A stretch of 64,000 nucleotides of DNA, from assembly GCA_012295275.1 (NCBI GenBank), contig CM022665.1, forward strand, positions 28,732,446 through 28,796,445, in the 5' to 3' direction. This document shows, piece by piece, positions 1-11,551 of this stretch (positions within the stretch are counted from its first letter, which is position 1; each line of letters opens with the position of its first letter). Source of the stretch: Chrysomallon squamiferum (taxonomy: Eukaryota > Mollusca > Gastropoda > Neomphalida > Peltospiridae). The notes beneath the pieces are model-generated. The model was not told the origin of the DNA. It did no database searches and saw only the letters and a list, made by a program, of their open reading frames with translations. A program made the translations under genes and the position numbers.

Positions 1-407
1 TAAAGAAAATTCACGATTATAATCAATATTTTTCTGGCTATAGTAAAATACACACACGTTACTGACTTTTGAATACCTTTGAAAGCAAACGACATACCAC
101 GAACTGTATCAAGGTTGCATACACTTCTTAAAAGAAGAATATACTGCAGATTTTCTTTTCTAAGTCCATTCCGAAGGATAACTAGATACTGTCGACGTAT
201 TTGAAAAATATTACAAATAACTGTACTGGTGTTACTGAGTGTTCAGTAATTTACGCGAAATCAATCGGGGAATCAATAAGCATTACGGTGAACTGGCTAA
301 TAGCCACAGCTGCACAGAGACGGCATCAAAGAAATATGCTTAATAATCGGGCATGCTGGCTCAGTAATGTAAAGATATTTGCAAAACCCCACAACGCTGT
401 TCTGTAT

Positions 408-716
408 CAGTGTTTCCCAACGTGAGGCATTACGCCCCAGAGGCAGTTTGACTATTCACGGATGCAGTTTGAATGTATTAAGAATAAAATTTTCGAAACC
501 ATTAATGTAGAAAGCCAAGAAATCCTTCCAGGCAAAATAAATAAATTATTAAATAAAATTTGACTTCTTTTATGATGTGTTAATAAGTTAGAATATTCTG
601 GTCTAGCATACGCTCTGAATGTTTCCAGAAACTGGTTGGCTTTTACATCAAAGAGGACATTAAAATCTTTGAGGGGTTGAGGTTGGACATGGCCCCCAAA
701 AAGTCGGGAATCACTG
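408..716. mobile_element. Possible hAT-like non-autonomous element
   Basis: The left end reads CAGTGTTTCCCAAC and the reverse complement of the right end reads CAGTGATTCCCGAC, so 12 of 14 positions agree. CAGTG-type termini fit the hAT superfamily. The expected 8-bp target duplication is not seen (ttctgtat against ctccatgc), so the insertion is old or the boundaries are chance. No transposase is recognisable. Confidence 0.35.
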
Positions 717-1501
717 CTCCATGCCATCAGTGATGATAAAACTGTATCTGGTTAACGGGAATATGTTGTCCTCTTTTTAGCACAACATTTAATAGAAAAG
801 GCTCATAAACATCTGAATTTTACGTGGATCTTAAGTTAACGTGAACCTTTGGCGGTACGAATAAATCATCTAAAAATTCTCTGTATTTACAAGTTATTTC
901 TTTATATTGTTTGTATGACCTTTATTATGAATGTCAAAATATGGTAGTTAAATAATGCGGTAACTAAACATCTGAACTTCGCAATTTTATCTTTAACAAC
1001 GTAAGTCGAACGTCATCGCCTACCGGGCTAACTGGTTATACTTCAATATTAATTAAAACAGGACGGCAAGAAGTGAATAAAAAATAACTCAGAAATAAAC
1101 AGAATACACTTAGACTATTTCATCGTATCATCAAAGGTACACTTTCAGCAAGTTTGGCCACCTTTGCATGATTCTCTGTCTCTCTCTGTATATATCGTAC
1201 ATAATTATTTATCTATCTTTTTGCCTGTCTCTCTGTCTGTCTGACTGTCTACCTATTTATCTATCTATCTATCTAGTAAGTAAAAAAAATCTAAAACATT
1301 TACTATACCTGCTAAGTCGAGTTCAAATAAAGAAATTCACCGTCTTAATACTGTTAATAATAATACAATATTTGCAAAATATCCACAAAGAGAAAATAAA
1401 CAATATACGTCATTCTGTTTCAATAACGTCACTATGTTGTCAACGTAGTTAAGTTTCCTTAGTTACGTTTGTCAAGAATCTTACAGAAGGAAGTAACTGG
1501 A

Positions 1502-1529
1502 TGTGTGTGTGTGTGTGTGTGTGTGTGTT
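1502..1529. repeat. (GT)n microsatellite
   Basis: Uninterrupted TG dinucleotide run. The cysteine-valine open frame over it is a repeat artefact. Confidence 0.9.
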
Positions 1530-2574
1530 GTCTGTGTGTTTTAACTTTCCAGTATAGTGATAGAAGTGAGTTATTATTATTATTATATTTTTTAACTTTA
1601 AGTCAGTGTTTTTATATTTGTACGGTGTCGGAAATTTATTTATGTTTAATTCAAATTATTAACTTTGCTGTGTGTTATTTTCAGTGACGGACTCAGAAAA
1701 ATATATTTTTCTTACATTTAAAGAAGAACATAAATTTATAATTTGTTTACATTTTCGCCATGGTGGCCTAGTTTTTAAAAATAAATAATTATTAAACACA
1801 CAGTTCACCGGGGAAACATAGTTAGTTGTATCGTCTGCGGCTAGCGGGAAAGCAGCATAAATTATTTTTATTGGTTCTTGACAAAACGTATTTTTCTCTC
1901 TTTTCCCCAAAACATTGCATTTTTATAAAAACTAAAGCAATAGTGAGTGAGTTTATTGTATTTTGAATTATGTGTAACACATACACACACATTATTAATT
2001 TTAAAATATTATTCTAATTCCAGAATATGTTAAAATTAATAAAAGAATAGGTCAGTATTCAAATTAAATCAATCAGAAATTGCCAGCTACCGACTGGCGA
2101 CGATGTATGTTGTAAATGTTGACATTACACTGTACACTTGGGAAACTGCGTTTGAAATTTGTTTCAGTAGCAGAGATTAGTCCGTTGTTTTTAATGATAT
2201 CTAGTTACCATGAGGTATTTATGGTACAACAATGATTTTTTATCTTCTTCAAATACCTGATAGACATATTGATTTCATGAAAAAGACACCCGAATAGTAC
2301 CGGTTTTTAGCTCCCGTGCTCGTTATTATAAATCATTTAAAGTACGATAACTCTAAAATGAGTATTATTACCCAAAGCCGCCAGCACTGGATTATAAAAA
2401 CTGATAGAGATTTTACAAACTGGCTTCAGTATCACGAGACACTGGCTTTCAAGTTGTCAGTGCACTTGCATCTTTTGATTTTATTTCAACTTTCTATAAT
2501 CCAGCAGTTAGTGAGATAGGTTGAATAAAAATACAGAAACATCCTGACTATATAAGAAGCGAAAATCAGTAAAA

Positions 2575-2629
2575 ATGCAAAAATCGCATCTTCTGAATAT
2601 ATTTTTCATGATCCTTGTCCTAATGAAAG
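2575..2629 (+). CDS. Exon 1 of secreted six-cysteine protein (signal peptide)
   Basis: Eighteen codons plus one base. The ATG is the first in its local context. A TATATAAG motif lies at 2549-2556, only about 26 bp upstream, which is too close for a normal TATA-driven start unless leader RNA is nearly absent. A non-coding upstream exon is therefore possible. Confidence 0.65.
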
Positions 2630-3438
2630 GTGAGTTTGTATGTCTTGTAATTATTAATTTCTAACCAGGATTTTAAATGTTGGTTCAGTAGTTGTTATTA
2701 TTGTTGCTATTTCTTTTTCTTTTGTTCTTTTTTGTTGTTTTGTGTAATATTTATTGACTTATTCGACAACCTGGCTGACTAAGAAGACTGATTTTTTTAA
2801 ACATTGGTCTGAAAATCGATTTAAAACTATGTTTAAATTTTTGTTGTGTATCAGAATTTATACTGATCAGAACGTATTTGTTACTAATCAGATACAAATA
2901 ATCTGAGATAACTTCAGTCGTATTTTTAAAGTTATATTTACTCAAATTAGTATATTCAAACAAGAACTTTAGAGAATTCTTATATTGTTTCCATGCGTAT
3001 TAAATTACAAAAAACCTTTCGTTTCAATTAAATATTTATGTTTTCTCCATCTTAATGTTTGAGGTTAATGTAAATTATATATATATATTGAATAGTACAG
3101 AATACGACTGGGTACATGAAAAGATAGACAGACCGACAGAGAGAGAGAGAGAGACTGACAGACAGATACATTCTACTTAACTGCATAAAAAAGGAGAAAA
3201 GACAGAAGAGTGGAGAAAGGAACTAAATAAAATACAAAATTTCAACAGTGCTGAATGCTTAATGTTAAATATAGTATTTTAATACCGTTTTGCACGACTC
3301 CCGATGACAGCTTTCATTTGGTCACAGTTTTTAAATATAAATCTACCTTTTCAGTATGAGTATTCAGAATAAGGAAATATATTTGGTGACAAATTTCCTC
3401 ACATACCTGTGCTTATTTAAACAGTGGGCATCTTTGTT

Positions 3439-3488
<50 letters not shown>

Positions 3489-4069
3489 TATTATTATTAT
3501 TATTCAAATATTAACTGGAGAAAGAAAATAAAATGTTAACTTATTGGTGTGAGTTTTTCAAAAAGCTCCAATGGCGCGTTTATCTCCTACCAGCTACTTT
3601 TATTTCTGTTGTCACCTGTGACTCGCACGACGACATTTGCCATTCATTTTTGTTACGTATTATAATATATTAAACAAAAATATGCGTTACAATCACTTAA
3701 TTTGATGTAATAGTGTAAGAACTAATATAATATTCTTTGATATTTTGTTTAACTACAAAACCTTTTAAGACATTTGTCTTTGCAGTCGAAGGTGCTTTGT
3801 TGCGAGTTCTTCTTTTACACAGCTATAGGCCTATACCTCAAATTTAGTGTTTTCGCTCTACATTTGTGTAAACATATAACGCACCCGTAGGGCGAAATCA
3901 TCTAAGTATGTCGTAATTTCTGAAACTAAATACGTCTAATAGAGCTGAAAATGAAAAAGTCATGAAACGATATAACTTTTATCAAATGAATTTCGTTATT
4001 AATAAAGATAAATAAATAAATAAATAAATGAAAGAGAAAAAAGACATCGTTTAGTATAAATGAGAGAAA

Positions 4070-4124
<55 letters not shown>

Positions 4125-4975
4125 TTAATAATAATAATAATAAAGTATTACGACGTCATGGCCGTAACTACATAGAGGCAAATGAGGGAAATGGCTCATA
4201 CCGAAACAGACGATTTTATTAGTATTATTATTATTATTTATACAAAGATTTTATTTTAAAAATATAAAATATAAGTGGCTAGAATCAAGGATTATTCGTT
4301 TATTCATGTCAGAGCTTCGGGAAGCCTTAAGCGGCCCCAGACCCCGCGCCCAAATTGTTTTGCCCCGCTTCGCTCGGCGATTAAGTGTTTTTGCCTCATT
4401 TCAAAGAGTCTAGTTACGGCCATGGACGTTGTCGCCAAGGTTACATATTTGCGTTTCGTGTTGAGAGAACAAAGTGTATTCAATCCTGTGATGTCATTCT
4501 GTACAGACTTTTCCCTGAGCGATCTGATTAATAGCCTGGTAATCATACTGTTGTGATTTGCGGCTTTAGGGCAGGAAATTAGAAAATAATAGAGACATTT
4601 TTGAACTGCATGTATAATATAGCTATACATTCAATGAGAATAGAATGAATCATTTATGTGTTTTTCAGTTCTCTGACATTTATATATCAAAACGACATAC
4701 ATGCTATACTGTGCGTGTGTGCGTTTTTTTCGTTTTTTTTTCTTGTTAAACAGTTATTGCAACTCTGTTCGGCGAAAGATCGTGTATGCTTAATTCGAAC
4801 ATAAAGAATTTCCGTCAAAACTGGTTTTATTTGACCGTTTATCATCTAAAATGGTTTGATAAAAAATAAAAAAAATAAAAACATCATTGTTTTATCATTT
4901 TTGAAGGTAAACAATTTTTCCTAGGGAAATTAAGTAATTTGTGTTCATCTCTAACTCAGAGAAATGGAGACAAAC

Positions 4976-5068
<93 letters not shown>

Positions 5069-8000
5069 TTATAAACAAATTAACTGCATGCCATATTATT
5101 CAACACAAATATTACAGTTAGCTGTTACTAAATTATTGCCGTGAAAATCGATACAGTTCAGTAGGCGGAATGAGGCGTGAAATTCGAGAACAGTACAGAT
5201 TATATACCAACGGCCAAAAGAAACTTTACAGCAGTTTTAAATCATTCTAGTTGAAAAACGACAAATATATATATGAAGTAAAATGGAATGAAAAGATCGA
5301 TAATAATGAACACTAAAAATGAAAAACTTGGAACTACCGATAATAACGTCGAGTTGGCCAGTGTAATCTGGGGTACGAAAATAAACGTTCAACTCCATGG
5401 AAAATAATATTATTATACAGACTAGAGCACAATGAGAATCACCAGTAACAAGTCAGACTGCCAGCTTGTGTTCAGCCTCTTGCCTCAATACACGCAACAG
5501 CTCTCCGAAGCATACATGATGTCATTCGTCGAATGATGTCGCATAAGATACGCTACGTAGTCACTGTCTTTGGACGGCTCCAGTCATTTCTCATTGGCTA
5601 GAGAGTGTGAATGTTGTCGAGCACCACGATCCGGTAGTTCTACTGCGGATATGTGTGACGATCGGCCAACATTTACTCCATGAGCCCCGAGTTGCCTGGC
5701 CATTGCCTCTCGACTGACCCTATTTCACTTTCACATGGGACATTTTCTTTTGGCCGTGGGTATATAATTCTGTCTCGTTACAAAGCAGTAAATGGGAAAT
5801 ACTTTTACACAAATGTTGTCCTATGTGAACCAACCGAGGTTAATTATCCACGATATAACACGTGTGGTAAAATCATTCTTCATGCTAAAGTAGGAAGAGA
5901 AACATAATCTTTGTGTCTTTTTCCAACAAAAACATTGTATTATATTTAGAAATCAGAAATATAATTGGTACATATTTTTCTTGTTAGAAATTCGTGTCAT
6001 TCATATATATATATAGATAGATAGATAGATATGTGTGTATTTGTGTGTGTAGTATATATTATGTATATGTGTGTGTGTGTGTATATATATGTATGTATGT
6101 ATACACACACACACACACACACCCCTATTAAGGATTGAGATAAATTAGGTATGTCCTCTTTGTTCTTGTGTTTATTATTATTATTATTATTATTATTAGT
6201 TTAATGAATATATCGAGCCGTGGGCCTCCAACAATTTCAGATAAATGACGGCTTTACTGATTATACATTAATCCCTTTCTCACTCTATTGATTATTAAGT
6301 ACGAAAAATATCACGAGAGAAAATCACGGACATAAACTTAGCACACAAAAAACAAAATCGATCTAACATGTTCGAGATATTTTGGTTTGGGCTGCTTTTG
6401 TTCAAGTCTGAAGACAATTGTATTTTGAAATAATCTAGAGAGTTGTCAAATATTTGAATAATCTGTTGTCACGGGAAAATCACGTTAATTGACAATGAAT
6501 TTCTTTGTTTATAAAACAGAACGATTTTTATTTTAAACTTAATGTATAGAGAACATTAAGATGTCTCTCTTTTTGAAAAGGATGTAGGAAATGACATCAA
6601 TGTTTACCAAATCTAGAAACAGATATGCTTTATAAGAAAAGATTTTATTGAGTAAGTAGCTAAGTACGGTGGAACTCGGTTGCTAATTAATCATTTACGC
6701 ACGTGCACATATGCACGCATACGTGCATACATGTGTGTATATTAGTACGTCTATGTATGTGTCTAGGATATATATATATATGTTTCATGCATGTTCCTTT
6801 ATGAATTTTGTATGTGTATGTGTGTGTGCCTGAGTGTTTATTTGTGTATATGTATGTGAATTCTGATGTCATAAACTGCAAGAATTAGTTTTACTTCCAA
6901 ACCATTACTTTATTGTTTTATGCAGCCCATCATAGTTCATAACAAAGTATGACAGTAAAACAGCACTGTTATAGAACAATTAAACGCGGCCATTTAAATC
7001 ATGACGTCATCAGGTACATGGCGAACCTGTATTTTTTTTCGACACACTAGAAGAAACTTCAAAGCAATCGTGTCCGGCTTATACAAGATGACTTAACAAA
7101 GCTACTGAAAAATGGCAACGTCTAGATTTTTAAAATTATATTTCTTTATTATTAAAAAACAACAACAACAATAACAAAAACAAAACCAAAAAAAAAAAAA
7201 AAAAAAAAATAATAATAATAATAATAAAAAATAAAAATAAATAAAAAATAAATAAACAAACAAACAAAACAAACAATAACTTGGAAGTATTCATAATATA
7301 TTTAGAATCTTTCTTCGTATCACTGGTTTGTAATATGGCAACAGTACATTGGATTTGGTGTCTTTTAACATATCAAATACAGTACAAACCAACAATTTGA
7401 AACTTTATACTAACATGCTGGTTATGTTCTCATCTTTGTACAATCATTATATATAACCCATTCAGAGTAACAATTCAGAGCGGTTTCATGTTCATGTCAT
7501 AAAAGATAAGTAGCTGTTCATATTATCGATCAAGTTATTCTTAACTGAGATATGTTATATATGACAAAACTAAATCGATTGTAAGTAAGATATACTTAAG
7601 AGGTAATGTCATGCAGTAATGACCTTTTTAAATAAATAAATACGAAAGTTTAACTTTTTTCTTCTAAGTCTTCATTGAATTGTCAACAAAGAAACTTAAG
7701 GAAAAAATGCAACAAACAATCGTAACCTGGTCATATATACTTCTTTTTGAGGGAGGGGGGTTAGTTTTGTAACGTGTGGCACATTTATTTATATAATTTT
7801 TTCTAATTATTTTTGAGGAATTACATTTCCAGAATTTTAACAGGAAAATTGTAGCAAGTTTTATTTCAAATACTTATAGTGTATTTTTCAACAATATCGA
7901 AAGACAGGCGTAAGTCTCCTTGGTTAAGCACTTAGACAAATATGGTGTTTAGCAGTCAGCGAAGTAATGAATCTAACAATTCAGAGCGGTTTCATGTTTA

Positions 8001-8703
8001 TGTCATAAAAGATAAGTAGCTGATAGATAAATTGTAATATTATTTTCAGTATCCTCTTTTAATTAAATATGATGATGAAATAGCGATTATTAATTTAAAA
8101 TGGTATGATTTGAAAGGAAATAGCCGCTTCTCTGTAAATCTCTCTGTATTTAATTATTTTATTCTATCGCATTTATACATTTTATACTGCCTGCAGTATC
8201 TTAAATTTTGAACTCAGCTTACGTGTCTCCGTTACTATATTGCGCATCACAAGTTAAGAACCGTTGGTTTATAACAGTCCTTTGAGCACCAAATCTCTTC
8301 AGAATAATTCGTTACAAACCGAACATTTAAAAAATAATAAAAATAATAATAATGGAAAAAAGCAAACAAAAACCCCTTCCATTAAAACAAATAACAAAAG
8401 ACCCCCCAAAAGTGACATACACTGGCAAAATACAAATAAATAATTATAAATATATTTTCAGGAAATGAAGCTGCTTCAAGGGGAGTTATATGTGCGCTAA
8501 CTGACTCTAACGGCCCCCAAAGTTCGGAAGAACAGTTAAGAGAGAGCATGGACTGCGCTGTCAGCTGTCTGAATAACAACGTGACAAACTGCGCCGCCAA
8601 AGGCTTCGTCATGCTGTGGGATAACTCTGTCCACTGTTCTACAGATGGCACGACAGCAACGGGAACGTATGCCGACTACAGTTGCAAGGCTGCTAGTGCT
8701 TAA
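2575..8703 (+). CDS. Small secreted six-cysteine protein (two exons, 98 aa)
   Basis: CDS join(2575-2629, 8462-8703), 98 residues. Exon 1 encodes a signal peptide: MQKSH followed by a hydrophobic core (LLNIFFMILVLM), with likely cleavage near residues 22-23 (NEA/A). It ends in phase 1 at a consensus donor (AAAG|gtgagt). Exon 2 follows a pyrimidine-rich acceptor (tatattttcag) and stops with TAA at 8701. The mature part has six cysteines at about residues 29, 50, 54, 62, 77 and 93, in the order C-x20-C-x3-C-x7-C-x14-C-x15-C, and one N-glycosylation sequon (NVT, residue 58). Three disulfides in an extracellular protein are likely. The C-x3-C-x7-C core faintly recalls PAN/apple-type folds, but I cannot assign a family. 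G+C and CpG content of exon 2 stand well above the flanks, supporting real coding sequence. Function unknown. Confidence 0.7.
3436..3504. repeat. (ATC)n(ATT)n microsatellite
   Basis: A run of ATC repeats passing directly into ATT repeats, suggesting C-to-T decay of one original array. Confidence 0.95.
4068..4142. repeat. (AAT)n microsatellite
   Basis: Nearly perfect AAT trinucleotide array, interrupted once by GTT, directly beside the left end of the inverted-repeat element at 4157. Confidence 0.95.
4157..4424. mobile_element. Non-autonomous DNA transposon with CATGGCCGTAACTA termini
   Basis: The first 14 bases (CATGGCCGTAACTA, 4157-4170) are the exact reverse complement of the last 14 (TAGTTACGGCCATG, 4411-4424). 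Similarity continues inward (gaggcaaatgaggg against the reverse complement of ttgcctcatttcaaa). GACGT directly flanks both sides (4152-4156 and 4425-4429), consistent with a short target duplication. The interior is unusually GC-rich for this window (4315-4380). No transposase is encoded; the antisense open frame across it is spurious. Superfamily not assigned. Confidence 0.6.
4980..5064. repeat. (TA)n(GA)n compound microsatellite
   Basis: TA repeats switch directly to GA repeats. Confidence 0.95.
5436..5720 (-). pseudogene. Decayed Tc1-like transposase fragments
   Basis: Reading the minus strand, 5670-5720 gives MARQLGAHGVN-type sequence like the N-terminal helix-turn-helix of Tc1-like transposases. 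Further on, 5450-5545 gives IIRRMTSCMLRRAVACIEAR followed, after a stop, by a CYW motif, which resembles the C-terminal end of that family (R-R-x-x-A-V-I-x-A-R-G-G-H-T-x-Y). The catalytic DDE core is missing and both parts are broken by stops and frame changes, so this is an internally deleted relic. The family assignment comes from recalled motifs. Confidence 0.45.
6003..6125. repeat. Compound TA/GATA/GT/AC microsatellite cluster
   Basis: Successive TA, TAGA, TG, TATG and AC blocks within about 120 bp. Confidence 0.85.
7468..7516 (+). repeat. 49-bp direct repeat, copy 1
   Basis: Begins taacaattcagagcggtttc and ends in gataagtagctg. It is identical to 7974-8022 except for one base, 506 bp downstream. 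It is part of a larger block (about 7340-7560) that also has a diverged copy at 11340-11515. Confidence 0.85.
7974..8022 (+). repeat. 49-bp direct repeat, copy 2
   Basis: 48 of 49 bases match 7468-7516. It lies inside the same intron, 440 bp before exon 2 of the secreted-protein gene. The near identity implies a recent copying event. Confidence 0.85.
8462..8703 (+). CDS. Exon 2 of secreted six-cysteine protein
   Basis: Encodes residue 19 (shared with exon 1) to 98 and the TAA stop, including all six cysteines. It is a clear CpG-containing, higher-GC island in AT-rich DNA. No strong AATAAA follows within 150 bp; the nearest on this strand is at about 8894, inside the downstream MITE. Confidence 0.75.
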
Positions 8704-9350
8704 AGCATAATTTTATTTTATAGTTCTTAAGATGTAATTTTTTTTTTAAGACAACTGCTAAATATAGATTATTCAATTTTTTTTTTTTTTTTTTTTTTAT
8801 CTTAAACAGTATAATGCTATTTAAGTATTTATTATTTGTGTTACTGATAAATCATATACAGGGTGTCCGTAAAGTTAACATACAGTTATTTGTAATAAAG
8901 AAATTTCATGGTTAGACATAACAAAATTTCAGAAAATAAATGTATTACATCAGATATTGTAACAATATAAGTAATCAATTTATTTACTGTAGTTTGGAAC
9001 GAATATACCAATTTTATAGAGTTGTTTTTAGTATGCCTATTTAATAGTGTTGTTTTTAGTATGCCTGTTTAATAGAGTTGTTTTCAGCAGAACTGTATAC
9101 TAACTTTACTGACACACTGTATTTATTTTGTGTATTTATGCGATCACTTTTCTCGTTTGTTAAGCACATACAAACATACACGTTAGGCTGGCCATACTTC
9201 AGCTATCATGCGTCATCTCAAGCAGGATGTTAATTTGTGCTTTTGTTGGCCTGTCATTCCCGCAGGTGTAAAAAGGAATATTACATTTTTTTTCAGTTCT
9301 TTATTTATACTGTATGAATACATGTATCATGTATGTAACATACACAATGT

Positions 9351-9389
<39 letters not shown>

Positions 9390-10891
9390 AAAAATTTAAA
9401 TTCCCATAAAATAGCCCTCATTTAGTGACGTTTGACAACTCAACATTTCTAAGTGTATTTTGTATGTTTTACACATCTATATTATGACTCATTATTAAAC
9501 ATGTTTAACTTAGGTTAAAAATAATTGTCACCCATTTAAAAACAAAATCATTTTGGGGTTTTTGAACTATGGAAATGGCCAACCTAGCAAATGTACTTAT
9601 TAATTCTATGAATTTATTTATTTATCTTATAACAGCACTTTCTGCATGTATAACGAAATTGGATTCAAAATCTGATTTAATACTATTAGATTTTCACCTT
9701 TTTAAAATTATATCTTGTGAGGTAGTTTTAAGGTAATTATTTGATCTACACATCCTCCTGTACAGTTCATAACTTGTCTTTCTAACACCACAAATAGTGC
9801 AGATTTAAAACATGATATACATACATTACAAATACATACATACATCCATACATAATACATATGTAACATAAACACATACATTCATACATACAATAAATAT
9901 TGCAATAAATATTGCAAGGTTAATTGTATAAATTCCTCAGTGCAGTGACACAAACACAATAAAAGCTGTATTAATATTATCATCGTTTATTCATTTACAA
10001 GTATATACTGGAATTCTGTTTAGGAGCACTGTACCAACTTGAATATTTATAGTGTAGATGAGTACATGACAATAATGATGATTTTGACGATGGTGTTGGT
10101 GATTATTATTATTATTATTATTATTTTTATGATCAATGGTAATTATCTAAAAATAGATTAATTATTTATCCGAAACCAGGTGAGTTAATTGTTTACTGGG
10201 AAATTTCCTTTCAAATTTCAAAATCTGCAAGTATAAACAAAATACAAACTAATAGTTTTTAAAATAAGTTATTTATTGGAACAAATTTGATACTGGACTG
10301 TATGATGGTGATTGTGTCTGTAGCCTAAAACTGAAATAGAAAATAAAAATTATTGCAAAAAAATGTCTGTTCAAAATGTAAAAGGTACTAATTATTTTAT
10401 AGACAGATTTATTAAAATGAAACAGCTATTTTGATAAAGAAATATTTATTTAATTCAAATAAATAAATTAAAAAATAAAGCCTGTTTAAAGTCGTGCACA
10501 CTAATAAAGGTTTCTAAAGAAAACGCCCCAAAACACCAACAAAACACCACCGTTAATTCAAATGCTAAGATTGTTCTAATCTGCATGCTTATACAATGTG
10601 CTAATGATTAAAATATATATTTCTGTGGTGAATTAGAAACCAAAATATTTTATAATACTCCGTCCATATTTACACCAACAGTAATAAAGCGTATTACTGC
10701 AAAACACCAGTCTCCTGTTGTTTTTGGTTTACGATGTTTAATTTCTTAACTGAGTGTATTAAATTAATGCAGCTGTCAAAAAAAAAAACACCCAAAATCC
10801 ACATTTACCTGCAGCTAATATTCAAATAAAAACTGTACAAACTAATACTGATGCTCCTCACTTAACAACCTACCTGTTTAATGATTGTGCA
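8704..10891. other. Intergenic or intronic DNA, no gene recognised
   Basis: Contains a mariner-type MITE (8859-9119), poly-T and poly-A tracts (about 8778-8798 and 9355-9383), a CATA-rich tract near 9815-9890 and an ATT tract near 10107-10123. No coding exon could be supported. Confidence 0.5.
8859..9119. mobile_element. Mariner-type MITE with TA target duplication
   Basis: A 261-bp element. The left end reads CAGGGTGTCCGTAAAGTTAA and the reverse complement of the right end CAGTGTGTCAGTAAAGTTAG, continuing in both to ATACAGTT, so about 26 of 30 positions match. It is flanked by TA on both sides (8857-8858 and 9120-9121), as expected for Tc1/mariner. Inside, a 28-bp unit around GTTGTTTTTAGTATGCCT is repeated in tandem between 9019 and 9090. 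No transposase is encoded. Confidence 0.8.
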
Positions 10892-11025
10892 GACTCACGA
10901 CTAGCTCTCAGAACGGTGGATACTGTATGCTGTATGAAAACCATGGTTGTGAAAACAACAGTTTGGCATCTCAGTGCCAAACATCTCATTCCACATTCGG
11001 TTTCTCTTGTTCCTGCAGTTGGTCA
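10892..11025 (+). CDS. Candidate exon with EGF-like cysteine pattern
   Basis: After the acceptor-like ttaatgattgtgcag, one frame (entering in phase 2) reads through NGGYC, HGC, SQC and GFSCSC, with spacing like cysteines 2-6 of an EGF module; cysteine 1 would lie in an upstream exon I could not find. A possible donor TG|gtcagt follows at 11026. If not spliced, the frame runs to TAA near 11062 with a hydrophobic tail. Base composition is higher in G+C than the flanks. It could belong to an unseen gene or be an alternative 3' exon of the secreted-protein gene, but the phase-1 donor of that gene's exon 1 does not fit this frame. Uncertain. Confidence 0.35.
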
Positions 11026-11339
11026 GTATTCACTATACTAGTGTTTGCAATATTTTGTTTGTAAATTTTACTTTATTGTGCACCACATAGTACAAGATAG
11101 TACAATTTCTGCAGTATGTAAGAGGTATGCCAAAAACCCCATCAAAGTTACCTTCTTTATTCAGGAAAAATAAAAATGATTACCTGTATTTAAAGTATCC
11201 AAACCTAATAATAATCTATATTTACAGCATCCAAACCTAGGTAATATATATTTGAGTTGATTTCCTCTATTTTGCTTATTACAGCATACAGTACTACTGT
11301 ATGAACACTGTCTGTCTGTCTGTCTATCTATCTATAGTC

Positions 11340-11510
11340 ATGTTGGTGATTTTTAACATAAAATGTAGTACAACTGCACTTAACTTGAAACTTTTATATT
11401 AATATAATGATACTTTGTTCTCATCCTTGTAAAATCATTATCTATAAATGGAAACAATACATCATAAAACTTAAGTAGTTGTTCATATTATTGATTATGT
11501 TATTCTAAAT

Positions 11511-11515
<5 letters not shown>
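11340..11515 (+). repeat. Diverged copy of the 7.34-7.56 kb block
   Basis: Shares ordered segments with 7350-7560: tttaacata, caatttgaaactt/taacttgaaactt, gttctcat-ctttgtacaatcatta, aagtagctgttcatattat and gttattct. The order and spacing are preserved with many substitutions, so this is an old interspersed repeat or local duplication. Confidence 0.55.

Positions 11516-11548
<33 letters not shown>
11511..11548. repeat. (TA)n microsatellite
   Basis: Uninterrupted AT dinucleotide run. Confidence 0.9.

Positions 11549-11551
<3 letters not shown>

Larger units (their letters stand above)
1..2574. other. Upstream intergenic DNA with simple repeats
   Basis: No coding exon could be supported here. 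The stretch holds a possible hAT-like inverted-repeat element (408-716), a TCTG/TCTA-rich tract near 1170-1275 and a GT tract at 1502-1529. CpG dinucleotides are noticeably more frequent than in the SDCCAG8 introns. Open frames here are short and resemble no family I know. Confidence 0.6.
2630..8461 (+). other. Intron 1 of the secreted-protein gene
   Basis: A 5.8-kb intron with GTGAGT donor and TTTTCAG acceptor. It is crowded with simple repeats: CAT/TAT trinucleotides (3436-3504), AAT runs (4068-4142), a TA-GA compound tract (4980-5064) and mixed TA/GATA/GT tracts (6003-6125). It also holds a palindromic transposon (4157-4424), transposase relics (5436-5720) and a 49-bp sequence present twice (7468-7516, 7974-8022). 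Confidence 0.6.

Noticed and set aside
452-727. 91-codon minus-strand open frame
   Set aside because: It overlaps the possible hAT-like element, and I see no transposase or zinc-finger motif in the translation.
2549-2556. TATATAAG as promoter of the secreted-protein gene
   Set aside because: It is only about 26 bp from the ATG, so transcription would start at or after the start codon; such motifs are also expected by chance in this AT-rich DNA.
4304-4630. 108-codon minus-strand open frame
   Set aside because: It starts inside the GC-rich palindromic transposon and runs into AT-rich flank; composition and context indicate a chance frame.
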